Assembly: GCA_964633205.1 (NCBI GenBank)
Contig: CAZWFN010000218.1
Coordinates: forward strand, 1 to 7,957
Origin: CAYVQE01 sp964633205
GTDB lineage: Bacteria > Myxococcota > B64-G9
DNA: 7,957 nucleotides
Direction: 5' to 3'
Shown: piece by piece, positions 1 through 6,751 of the stretch
Layout of the letters: the number at the start of each line of letters is the position of its first letter
Numbering within the stretch: position 1 is the stretch's first letter
Notes under the pieces: model-generated
Database searches by the model: none
What the model was told of the DNA's origin: nothing
The model's input: only the letters and a program-made list of their open reading frames with translations
Translations under genes and position numbers: made by a program

Positions 1-3000
1 TGCCAGTCGCTCATGTCCTGCTCGCCCCAGTCCTCGACCACGTCGTAGCCGCCCTCGGTGACGTAGATCACCTGGGCCGGGCCGTCATAGGTGTCGAACA
101 GGGCCGCGATGTGCACGTAGGGCGTGGAGCCGGCCTCGCCCATCTCGGCCACGTCGTCGTAGCCGTAGCTGTTCAGATTGTTGTCGGCGTTCAGAAACAC
201 GATGAAGGCCCACTCGTTGGCGTCGGGGTCCATGATGCAGGCGTCCGGGTTGTCGGGATCTGGAATGTAGCCGATGTTGCACTCGCAGTGGTAATCGCCC
301 GGCAGGTCGGGCACGCACCTGTTCTTGTGGGCCTCGGTGCACAGGTTGGGATCGCAGGGATCGTCGACGCAGTCGCCGTCGAAGGGCAGGGTGCCCTCGG
401 GGCAAACGCACTCGAAGCTCGACCAGTCGGGGGCGGCCACGCATTCGGGCGTACCCGGGCAGGGATCGCCGGTGCAGGGGTCGGCGCGGAAGCTGTAGGC
501 CAGGTCGTAGTCGCCGCCGCTCGAGTAGGAGTCGGCCCACAGGTAGTAGGTGCCCGGATCCAGCATGGCCACCAGCTGGGCGTTGGTGCCCGAGCCGCCG
601 TCGTCGTCGCAGGCCACCTCGCTGTCCTGATCGGCGCAGTCGCTGCGCAGGTGCAGCACGGTGTCGTAGCCGGTCATGTTGAACTCGACCCGCATGGTCT
701 CGGCCAGGGTGAAGCCGTAGACCCGGTCGGGACCGTTGCCGGCGCAGGTGCCGCTGCCGTCGTCGGCCGCGTCCGCGGTGCTACCCGCCACGCTGCCCTC
801 GCCGGGCACCAGCGGCATGACGTCGGCGCAGGCCTCGCCGTGCGGGTTGGGGTCGGGGATGCAGCTGCCCGGATTGTCCGGATCGTCGATGTAGCCCGGA
901 TCGCAGGCGCAGTTGTAGTCGTCCGGCAGCACCGGCTGGCAGACGTGCTGGTTTTCGGCATCGCAGGGGTTGGGCTCGCAGGGATCGTCGATGCACTCGC
1001 CGGTGACCGGGTAGTAGACATAGCCCGCACCGCAGGCGACGTCGATGGTCAGGCTGTACTGGCCGGTGTAGTCGCTGTAGCCGTCCACGTACAGGTAGTA
1101 GGTGCCCGGATCCAGGTCGACGTCGAGGCGTGAGCCGTTGCCCGGGCCGCCCTGGTCGTCGCAGTCGATCTCGCTGGCCGGATCGTCGCAGTCCGAGCGC
1201 AGGTAGATCACGGTGTCGAAGCCCTCGGTCTCGAAGGTGACGTGCACGGCCTGGGGAACCGAGAACACGTAGACCACGTCAGCGGCGCTGTCGGTATAGT
1301 CGCAGGAGCCGACGGCGTCGTTGCCCATGCCCTCGGTGTTGCCCTCGACCTGGCCGGCCGCCAGGTCCAGCAGCAGCGGCGACGAGCAGTCTTCGCCGGC
1401 GCCCGCCTCCAGGCAGTTGCCGCTGCCGTCGTGGACGTAGCCGTCGTCGCAGTCGCAGGTGGCCGCGCCGGCGGCGTAGGTGCACACCCCGTGGCCCGAG
1501 CAGGTCCAGCCCAGGTTCTCGCAGCTGGGCAGGCAGGTGCCGTCGCCGTCGACGTCCTGGTAGCCGTCGGCGCACTGGGTGCAGTCGATTCCGGTGTAGC
1601 CGGTATCGCAGACGCAGATGGCCTCGCCCGAGCCGTCGTCGCAGTGGGCGTTGGCGCCGCAGTCCAGAGCCGCGGAGGCGCAGTCGGCCCGGCAGCTGCC
1701 GTCGCCGTCGTGGTCCTGGTAGCCGGCGGCGCACTGCTGGCACTGGTCACCGGTGTAGGCGTCCTCGCAGACGCAGGCGGCGCTGCCGTCGCTGTCGTCG
1801 CAAGACCCGTGGCCGGAGCAGTCCCAGGCCAGGGTCTCGCAAGTGGGCCGGCAGGTGCCATTGCCGTCGTTGTCCTGGTAACCGCCGGCGCAGGTATCGC
1901 AGTCCGCGCCGGTATAGCCGTCGTCGCAGACGCACAGGGCCTGGCCGCCGGAGTCGTCGCAGTGGCTGTGGCCGCTGCAGCCCAGTCCGGCGTGGGCGCA
2001 ATCGAGCGCGCACAGCCCGTCGCCGTCGTTGTCCTGGTAGCCGCCGGCGCACAGGTTGCACAGCTCGCCGGCGTAGCCCTCGTCGCAGGCGCACACGGCC
2101 AGCCCACCGCTGTCGTCACAGGCGCCGTGGTCGCCGCAGTCCAGCCCGGCGGTGGCGCAGGTGGGCCAGCAGGCGCCGTCGCCGTCGTGGTCCTGGTAGC
2201 CCTCGGTGCAGCTGTTGCAGTCGTCGCCGCTGTGGCCGGTATCGCAGACGCATTCGGCCGTGCCGGAGGAATCGTCGCAGTGGCCGTGCGCGCCGCAGTT
2301 GCCGCCGAACAGATCGCAGCCGGGCAGGCAGGCGCCGTCGCCGTCGTGGTCCTGGTAGCCGGCGGCGCACTGGCTGCAGTCGGCGCCGGCGTGGCCGGTG
2401 ATGCAGGTGCACTGGGCGTGGCCGCTGTCGTCGTTGCAGAAGCCGTAGTCGCCGCAGTCGATCACGCCCGCACCGCAGCCCGGCTCGCAGACACCGTCGC
2501 CGTCGTTGTCCTGCCAGTCGTCGGCGCAGCGCTCGCAGGCATCGCCGCCCCAGCCCTGGTCGCAGACGCACTGCGCCTCACCGGCGCTGTCGTCGCAGGC
2601 GCCATGGTCGCCGCAGTCCAGCCCGGCGGTGGCGCAGTCGGCGCGGCAGCTGCCGTCGCCGTCGTTGTCCTGGTAGCCGGCGTCGCAGGTGCAGCGCGCC
2701 TCGCCGGAGCTGTGGTCGCAGCTGCCGTGGCCGCCGCAGTCCCAGCCCAGGGTGTCGCAGGTGGGCAGGCAGGCACCGTCGCCGTCGGCGTCCTGATAAC
2801 CCTCGGCGCAGTCGGCGCAGGTCTCGCCGGCGTAGCCTTCGTCGCAGACGCAGAGCGGCTCGCCGGAGGAGTGGTCGCAAGCACCGTGGCCCGAGCAATC
2901 GAGATCGGCGATGGCGCAGGTGGGCAGGCAGCTGCCGTCGTCATCGCGGTCCTGGTACTCGGGCGCGCACATGCCGCAGCTCGCCCCGGCGTAGCCCGCG

Positions 3001-3170
3001 TCGCAGGTGCACACGATCACGCCCGAGGAGTCGTCGCAGCTGCCGTGGCCGCTGCAGGAGTCATCCAGGCACTCCGCCTTGTCCGAACCGCCGCCGCAGG
3101 CCGCCAGCCACACCGGCAGCGCCAGGATCGCCATCGTCCCCCACCAGGATCCACGCCGAACAGAAACCAT
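1..3170 (-). CDS. EGF-repeat / PPC / C11 (clostripain-family) peptidase lipoprotein, 3' end outside window
   Basis: This is one open frame of 1056 codons that runs off the left edge. The ATG at 3170 follows a plausible ribosome site (AAAGG, 8 nt upstream) and begins a lipoprotein signal: basic residues R5-R6, a hydrophobic stretch 13-24, and lipobox LAAC with Cys25 followed by GGGSD. Glycine rather than Asp at +2 suggests outer-membrane sorting. Residues 33-550 are ten tandem modules of 53 residues with eight cysteines each (module 3 has 41 residues and six), in a laminin-EGF-like pattern: CSGHGxC, CxCDxGYxG, CxxCAxGYQD, then DxDGDGxC. A shorter eleventh module spans 551-595. Two PPC-like beta domains follow (about 595-711 and 778-897), each with a DTVxxLRSDC stretch and a GTYYLxxD(G/S)YS motif, separated by Cys-rich linkers. 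At W987 begins WAFIVFLNADNNL...DDVAEM, the characteristic N-terminus of the C11 family. The catalytic His and Cys lie beyond the window. Likely role, inferred: a surface-anchored protease presented on a disulphide-stiffened stalk. Confidence 0.9.
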   Translation of the reverse strand, partial: MVSVRRGSWWGTMAILALPVWLAACGGGSDKAECLDDSCSGHGSCDDSSGVIVCTCDAGYAGASCGMCAPEYQDRDDDGSCLPTCAIADLDCSGHGACDHSSGEPLCVCDEGYAGETCADCAEGYQDADGDGACLPTCDTLGWDCGGHGSCDHSSGEARCTCDAGYQDNDGDGSCRADCATAGLDCGDHGACDDSAGEAQCVCDQGWGGDACERCADDWQDNDGDGVCEPGCGAGVIDCGDYGFCNDDSGHAQCTCITGHAGADCSQCAAGYQDHDGDGACLPGCDLFGGNCGAHGHCDDSSGTAECVCDTGHSGDDCNSCTEGYQDHDGDGACWPTCATAGLDCGDHGACDDSGGLAVCACDEGYAGELCNLCAGGYQDNDGDGLCALDCAHAGLGCSGHSHCDDSGGQALCVCDDGYTGADCDTCAGGYQDNDGNGTCRPTCETLAWDCSGHGSCDDSDGSAACVCEDAYTGDQCQQCAAGYQDHDGDGSCRADCASAALDCGANAHCDDGSGEAICVCDTGYTGIDCTQCADGYQDVDGDGTCLPSCENLGWTCSGHGVCTYAAGAATCDCDDGYVHDGSGNCLEAGAGEDCSSPLLLDLAAGQVEGNTEGMGNDAVGSCDYTDSAADVVYVFSVPQAVHVTFETEGFDTVIYLRSDCDDPASEIDCDDQGGPGNGSRLDVDLDPGTYYLYVDGYSDYTGQYSLTIDVACGAGYVYYPVTGECIDDPCEPNPCDAENQHVCQPVLPDDYNCACDPGYIDDPDNPGSCIPDPNPHGEACADVMPLVPGEGSVAGSTADAADDGSGTCAGNGPDRVYGFTLAETMRVEFNMTGYDTVLHLRSDCADQDSEVACDDDGGSGTNAQLVAMLDPGTYYLWADSYSSGGDYDLAYSFRADPCTGDPCPGTPECVAAPDWSSFECVCPEGTLPFDGDCVDDPCDPNLCTEAHKNRCVPDLPGDYHCECNIGYIPDPDNPDACIMDPDANEWAFIVFLNADNNLNSYGYDDVAEMGEAGSTPYVHIAALFDTYDGPAQVIYVTEGGYDVVEDWGEQDMSDW
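1521..3074 (-). repeat. Ten tandem 159-bp EGF-like coding repeats (one shortened to 123 bp)
   Basis: The marker for the YQD/WQD codons (gtcctg on the plus strand) recurs at 1554, 1713, 1872, 2031, 2190, 2349, 2508, 2667, 2790 and 2949. Spacing is exactly 159 bp everywhere except one 123-bp step. Each unit encodes 53 residues with cysteines at module positions 7, 13, 22, 24, 33, 36, 49 and 53. Units have diverged in sequence but not in length. A related eleventh EGF-like module without the YQD/DxDxDG part follows at 1386-1520. Confidence 0.95.
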
Positions 3171-3194
3171 AGCCACACCTTTCTCTACAGATTT

Positions 3195-3208
3195 TCGAAG
3201 GAATTCGA
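3195..3208. promoter_or_regulatory. Short inverted repeat in leader of the lipoprotein gene
   Basis: A perfect TCGAA-GGAA-TTCGA inverted repeat lies between the proposed -10 box and the start codon at 3170. It could be an operator or a small leader hairpin. Five-base arms can occur by chance, so the call is weak. Confidence 0.25.
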
Positions 3209-3232
3209 GCCCCCGGACCACCGGGACCTACA

Positions 3233-3261
3233 TTCCTAGCAGCCCCGCGCCCCTCTGGCAA
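3233..3261 (-). promoter_or_regulatory. Candidate sigma70-type promoter for the lipoprotein gene
   Basis: Read on the minus strand, TTGCCA (plus 3256-3261, 5 of 6 matches to TTGACA) is followed after 17 nt by TAGGAA (plus 3233-3238, 3 of 6 to TATAAT). This would give a leader of about 55 nt before the ATG at 3170. The -35 and spacing are good and the -10 is poor. Confidence 0.35.
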
Positions 3262-3281
3262 CCGCCCCGGCCCCGGCCGGA

Positions 3282-3333
3282 CCTGGATCCTCCAGGCAAG
3301 CGCCGGTGCTGCTGCATAGCTGGAGGATTCAGG
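3282..3333. repeat. Long inverted repeat (14-bp stem) between vapC and the lipoprotein promoter
   Basis: CCTGGATCCTCCAG (3282-3295) pairs with CTGGAGGATTCAGG (3320-3333), with one G-U wobble on the plus strand (one C-A mismatch on the minus strand) and a 24-nt loop. The left arm can also fold on itself (CCTGGA-TCC-TCCAGG). No T-run follows on either side, so it is not a classical intrinsic terminator. It could still punctuate transcription leaving vapBC. The rest of 3171-3410 holds no gene. Confidence 0.6.
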
Positions 3334-3373
3334 GTCCAGCGGGTGCAGGGTGTCTGGGTATCAAGCGCCCGCC

Positions 3374-3409
3374 GCTGCAATGCAGGCGGTTAGCTGATGG
3401 CCGTTGGCG
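3374..3409 (+). repeat. 36-bp direct repeat, copy 1 (ends next to vapC stop)
   Basis: This copy matches 4206-4241 at 30 of 36 aligned positions without gaps, at an offset of 832 bp. Its core CTGCA-A-TGCAG is palindromic and the palindrome is kept in the other copy (centre G). Weaker similarity extends about 20 bp to the left in both copies. The two copies bracket the vapBC genes. Confidence 0.65.
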
Positions 3410-3410
3410 G

Positions 3411-3848
3411 TCACGCGTCGAGCAAGGGGTTGCGCACTGCAAGATCGGGAAAACGGCTAAAGTCGCGGTCAGCGGACCACAGCTCATCTATGCCGTGAAG
3501 TAGGCAGAGCGCTGCGATACGTGCGTCGTGGATGCGGGGGCCCGTTATGCCGCCCTTGCGGGCTGTCTCTGCCAGCCAGGTGAAATAGTCGGCCTGCTCG
3601 GCGAGCAAAACGACAGAGGGCGATTCGAGCCAGGCGGCGATCTGATCGAAGGCCTGTTCCAAGGGTGTCGGCGGGACGAAAACACGGGGATGGGTGACCA
3701 CGGAGATAAACTCGTGGACGCAGGGCCAGGGCACAGCCCACGCCTGTCTTCCCTCGGCAAGACCCCGCATGGTCTGATAGGCGACCTGATGGAACGCGGA
3801 ATCGGCGCGGTGGGCATGGACCAGAATGTTGGTATCGACTGCGATCAC
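3411..3848 (-). CDS. vapC: VapC-family PIN-domain ribonuclease toxin
   Basis: The 145-residue protein is a single PIN domain. It starts MIAVDTNILVHAHR, the usual first strand with catalytic Asp5. The other expected acidic residues are Glu46 (CVHEF), Asp108 (RIHDARIAAL) and Asp127 (WSADRDF), so the Mg2+-binding active site is complete. Members of this family are endoribonucleases of tRNA or rRNA that inhibit translation; the target cannot be read from sequence. The start is GTG at 3848, sharing the four bases GTGA with the vapB stop, so translation is probably coupled. The DNA is less GC-rich than its neighbours (36 of 60 bases G+C at 3661-3720). PIN toxin assignment is firm; toxicity is inferred from family and operon. 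Confidence 0.92.
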   Translation of the reverse strand: MIAVDTNILVHAHRADSAFHQVAYQTMRGLAEGRQAWAVPWPCVHEFISVVTHPRVFVPPTPLEQAFDQIAAWLESPSVVLLAEQADYFTWLAETARKGGITGPRIHDARIAALCLLHGIDELWSADRDFSRFPDLAVRNPLLDA

Positions 3849-4096
3849 GAGCCGCGGTCCTCGTATGCCGCGTCGAGGATGCGATCCCAGCGGCCATCGG
3901 CAAACTCGGGCTGCAATCCGCGCCCCCCCTTGAACGACGCGTCGCGGAGCTTGAAACCCTGTTCGCTCCGGGTGCGTTTGTTCAGCGCCTCGCGGAGGCC
4001 CTCTTCGATCAGGGCCCGCAGGGTGGTTCCCTCACGGGCCGCGATTAGCTTGGCCTGCTTGAGAACCGCTTCGGCAATATCTACGGTCGTCTTCAT
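3845..4096 (-). CDS. vapB: VapB-family ribbon-helix-helix antitoxin
   Basis: The 83-residue protein begins MKTTVDIAEAVLKQAK, the N-terminal ribbon and first helix of ribbon-helix-helix antitoxins, followed by a second helix around GTTLRALIEEGLREAL. The charged C-terminal part (about 45-83) is the expected toxin-binding tail, with the DGRWDRI stretch typical of VapB partners. The protein should dimerise, neutralise VapC and repress its own promoter. The ATG at 4096 is preferred because the conserved domain begins there; an in-frame ATG at 4108 would add four residues. Neither has a clear Shine-Dalgarno. The region upstream is the most AT-rich in the window (26 of 60 bases G+C at 4081-4140). 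Confidence 0.88.
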   Translation of the reverse strand: MKTTVDIAEAVLKQAKLIAAREGTTLRALIEEGLREALNKRTRSEQGFKLRDASFKGGRGLQPEFADGRWDRILDAAYEDRGS

Positions 4097-4110
4097 ATGG
4101 GCAACCATAT
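4095..4110. promoter_or_regulatory. Inverted repeat at the vapB start, candidate autoregulatory operator
   Basis: A perfect ATATGG-GCAA-CCATAT repeat overlaps both possible vapB start codons. Ribbon-helix-helix antitoxins commonly bind such short palindromes in their own promoters. The site sits in the AT-rich pocket where a promoter is expected, but I see no convincing -10/-35 pair. Confidence 0.4.
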
Positions 4111-4205
4111 CACGAAAGCCATTAGAAAGAAAACCGAAAGAGCCAAGCGGCAGAACCCACCTCCCCTTGCCTGTTACCGGCGAGCCCGGATGTCAGTCGT
4201 TTTCG

Positions 4206-4241
4206 GCTGCAGTGCAGGCGGTGAGTTGGTGGCCGGTGACG
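4206..4241 (+). repeat. 36-bp direct repeat, copy 2 (upstream of vapB)
   Basis: This is the partner of 3374-3409, with six substitutions and no indels. It contains the palindromic core CTGCA-G-TGCAG. It lies in the 210-bp intergenic region between the divergent vapB and glycosylase genes. Confidence 0.65.
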
Positions 4242-4285
4242 AGGGTGAGCGGAGCGCAGCGCATGGGCTGGCCGTGCAGGCTTGT

Positions 4286-4304
4286 GCCGCGCCTTTTGCG
4301 GCGC
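4286..4304. repeat. Small GC-rich hairpin upstream of the glycosylase gene
   Basis: GCCGC (4286-4290) and GCGGC (4298-4302) can pair across GCCTTTT; an alternative register pairs GCGCC with GGCGC. It ends 15 nt before the glycosylase ATG and may lie in its leader. No function is evident. Confidence 0.3.
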
Positions 4305-4318
4305 TAGGGTCTTGGTCC

Positions 4319-5035
<717 letters not shown>

Positions 5036-5055
5036 GAAGCGGTCCGCGGGGCGTG

Positions 5056-5074
5056 CCGGCGCCGGTTTGGTTTT
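5056..5074 (+). terminator. Weak candidate terminator after the glycosylase gene
   Basis: The palindrome CCGGCGCCGG (5056-5065) is followed directly by TTTGGTTTT, 20 nt after the stop codon. The palindrome has no spacer, so only a short stem is possible. The T-rich tract also overlaps the -35 of the next promoter. Confidence 0.25.
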
Positions 5075-5101
5075 GACCACTGCCCGTGATAAATGCAAAA
5101 T
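5073..5101 (+). promoter_or_regulatory. Candidate sigma70-type promoter of the FHA operon
   Basis: TTGACC (5073-5078, 5 of 6) and CAAAAT (5096-5101, 4 of 6) are separated by 17 nt. They lie in the only AT-richer part of the 146-bp gap, with a leader of about 75 nt to the ATG at 5182. Confidence 0.45.
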
Positions 5102-5181
5102 GGCCGCACGCGGCAGTTGAAGGCGGGCGCAGCATCACTCGGCGCCCGCGCGATCAGCCCGAAGCATCAGGAGGCCCCGCC

Positions 5182-5730
5182 ATGGAGTCCGCGATCACCA
5201 AGGTCGGCATCATCGGTGCCTATGCCGAGGTCTGCAAGTCGCTCAGCGAGGAGGAGTTCTGCCGCCGCAGCCCCTTTCCCTTCTTGCTCCACAGCGCGGA
5301 GACCGGACCGCTGGTGCCGACCGACGCCACCCGCGGCGTGACCATCGATCGCCTGGTGCTCGACGATCCGCAACAGCGCGGCGGGCTCGACCGGACCCAG
5401 GACGCCTCCTACACCGTGTTCGTGCTCCAGCCGCAGGACCCGGGCGCCAAGCGGCTGACGGTCGGCTGCTCCAGTATCTGCGACGTGCAGATCAACGACG
5501 AGTCGGTCTCCAAGCAGCACGCCGCGTTCGCGCGCGACCAGGAGGGCTATAGCGTCCAGGATCTGGATTCGGCCGCCGGCACCCAGGTCGATGACGAGGT
5601 CCTCGAACCCGGCCGGGCGCAGCGGCTCCAGTCGGGGTCCCGGATCACCCTGGGCCTGGTGGATCTGGTTTTCCTACCGCCCGGAGATTTCTACCACTTC
5701 GTGCGGCGCTTCTTCCGGATGCCGGCCTGA
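5182..5730 (+). CDS. FHA-domain protein with degenerate phosphothreonine-binding site
   Basis: The 182-residue protein has a strong ribosome site (AGGAGG at 5169-5174, 7 nt before ATG), which fixes the start at 5182. An N-terminal segment (14-37) carries Y-A-x2-C-x2-L-x4-F-x-R-R-x4-F-L-x-H. An FHA fold follows at about 78-165, with SVSKQHA (108-114) and LDSAAGT (128-134). The tail DFYHFVRRF is at 169-177. In FHA domains that bind phosphothreonine the turn GR and the motif SxNGT are conserved; here they read Gly95-Cys96 and S130-A-A-G-T, so the key Arg and Asn are missing while Ser110 and His113 remain. It may bind an unphosphorylated partner or have lost binding; this is inference. N-terminal motif and tail match the protein at 6737-7324 without gaps inside each block, so the two are paralogues. 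It is first in an operon, 28 nt upstream of the FHA-PilZ gene. No signal peptide or membrane segment is seen; it is probably cytoplasmic. Confidence 0.88.
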   Translation: MESAITKVGIIGAYAEVCKSLSEEEFCRRSPFPFLLHSAETGPLVPTDATRGVTIDRLVLDDPQQRGGLDRTQDASYTVFVLQPQDPGAKRLTVGCSSICDVQINDESVSKQHAAFARDQEGYSVQDLDSAAGTQVDDEVLEPGRAQRLQSGSRITLGLVDLVFLPPGDFYHFVRRFFRMPA

Positions 5731-5758
5731 GGCAGGCCCCGAGCGAGGTTGCGGTCCG

Positions 5759-6751
5759 ATGGCGATTCTGGTGGATCTGGCCACCGAGCGCGTCATCGAG
5801 CTGATGGATGCGGTGACCCCCATCGGCCGCACCCCGGAGTGCGCCGTGGTGGTGGCCGAGCCGCTGGTCTCGCGGCGACACGCCGAGGTGCGCCGCCGCG
5901 AAGACGGCCGTCATGTATTGGTCGACTTCACCAGCCGGCACGGCACCTTCATCGCCGGCGAACGCATCCACGAGCACGTCCTGCGCGACGGCGACGTGTT
6001 CATCGTGGGCACCCGGCAGCTGCGCTACTTCGACCGCCGGGCCGAACCGGCATCCGGCGCCAAGGATACCGGCGTCAGGCCGGCAGGGGCCGAAGATCCG
6101 GGCGCGGCACCGCGACTCGATTCGAGCTGGGAGACCGGGGCCGCCTTTATGGCCGCCTACGAGCCGCGCGAGCCCGCCGGTCGGCTGTGGCAGCCGGTGG
6201 CCGCGGGCCGCGACCTGCCGCCGGGGGCCACGCCGGGCAAGCTGCTCCAGCTACAGCTGCACTTTCGCGATCGGGAGGCCAGCTTCCGGATCCATGCCCG
6301 GGTGCTGGAGCGCCGGTCGGAAGGCGAAAAACGCGGCCTGCTGCTGGAGCTGCTGGCCGAGGAGAAAAGCTGCCACGAGCTGGTGCTCGCCTGCGCCGAA
6401 GGCGAGAGCTTTCCCTACTTCCGGCGCCGCTTCGAGCGGGTGGCCGCGGCGCTGCCGGTGCAGATCCAGTTGCACCGCGGCGGCAAGCTGGCCGCCACCG
6501 CGGTGGAGATCGGCGAAGGCGGCGCCGGGCTGGTGCCGGACCACGGGCTGGAGCTCAAGTCCCGGCTGCGGTTGGCCATCGATTTTCCCGAGGACGACCG
6601 CCTGGCAGTGCAGGCGCGGGTGGTCTCGATCATGCCCGGCGGGCCGCGGCGGGGGGTAGGGGTGGAGTTCCTGTTCGAGTCGGCCGCGCAGCGCGCGGCC
6701 ATGGCCGAGCGCGTCGCCCGGCTGCGCGCCCGGCGTTCATGTCGAATCTGA
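5759..6751 (+). CDS. FHA-PilZ two-domain signalling protein
   Basis: The 330-residue protein starts at the ATG at 5759, where the FHA fold begins (MAILVDL); GAGG lies 10 nt upstream. The FHA domain covers about 1-93: IGR at 22-24, VSRRHAEV at 37-44, and TSRHGTF at 58-64, where His61 replaces the usual Asn. A Pro/Ala-rich linker spans about 94-157. Residues 158-214 resemble part of a PilZ or YcgR-N beta barrel, and about 220-308 form a PilZ domain: RRRFER (222-227, containing RxxxR), VEIGEGGAG (249-257) where D/NxSxxG is expected, and RRGVGVEF (297-304). RxxxR is present but the second c-di-GMP motif is altered (Glu for Asp/Asn, Gly for Ser), so nucleotide binding is uncertain. The pairing would join Ser/Thr-kinase phospho-signals to c-di-GMP or a PilZ protein partner. 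It is co-transcribed with the FHA gene before it and its 3' end overlaps the convergent FHA gene by 15 bp. Confidence 0.88.
   Translation: MAILVDLATERVIELMDAVTPIGRTPECAVVVAEPLVSRRHAEVRRREDGRHVLVDFTSRHGTFIAGERIHEHVLRDGDVFIVGTRQLRYFDRRAEPASGAKDTGVRPAGAEDPGAAPRLDSSWETGAAFMAAYEPREPAGRLWQPVAAGRDLPPGATPGKLLQLQLHFRDREASFRIHARVLERRSEGEKRGLLLELLAEEKSCHELVLACAEGESFPYFRRRFERVAAALPVQIQLHRGGKLAATAVEIGEGGAGLVPDHGLELKSRLRLAIDFPEDDRLAVQARVVSIMPGGPRRGVGVEFLFESAAQRAAMAERVARLRARRSCRI

Noticed and set aside
111..1133. A 340-codon plus-strand open frame opposite the PPC domains
   Set aside because: It has the same cause as the longer antisense frame. Composition is Val/Gly/Ala-rich with no motif, and the opposite strand carries PPC and C11 signatures.
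2634..2756. Frameshift in the short EGF-like module
   Set aside because: The missing 36 bp is a multiple of three and the frame continues unbroken with correct modules on both sides.
1521..3074. CRISPR-like or non-coding satellite array
   Set aside because: The period is 159 bp, the units diverge mainly as coding sequence would, and the reading frame is continuous with conserved cysteines, so it is a protein repeat.
1242..3239. A 665-codon open frame on the plus strand rich in Val/Ala/Gly repeats
   Set aside because: It is the antisense shadow of the EGF-like repeats: the GC-biased, periodic codons of the minus-strand gene keep this frame free of stops. It has no recognisable domain or ribosome site, while the minus frame encodes clear families.
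4097..4318. N-terminal extension of the glycosylase to an upstream start at 4097
   Set aside because: It would translate the vapB operator and the direct repeat, lacks a ribosome site, and adds 74 residues with no similarity to the family, whose usual start fits 4319.
5068..5083. Sigma-54-type promoter (TGG...GC) before the FHA operon
   Set aside because: The GG and GC elements are one base too far apart for the required -24/-12 spacing and the flanking bases fit poorly; TTGACC-N17-CAAAAT is the better match.
5591..5758. Upstream start for the FHA-PilZ protein inside the preceding gene
   Set aside because: The added 56 residues are Ser/Gly/Pro-rich frame shadow of the preceding FHA domain. 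The FHA fold begins right at the ATG at 5759.
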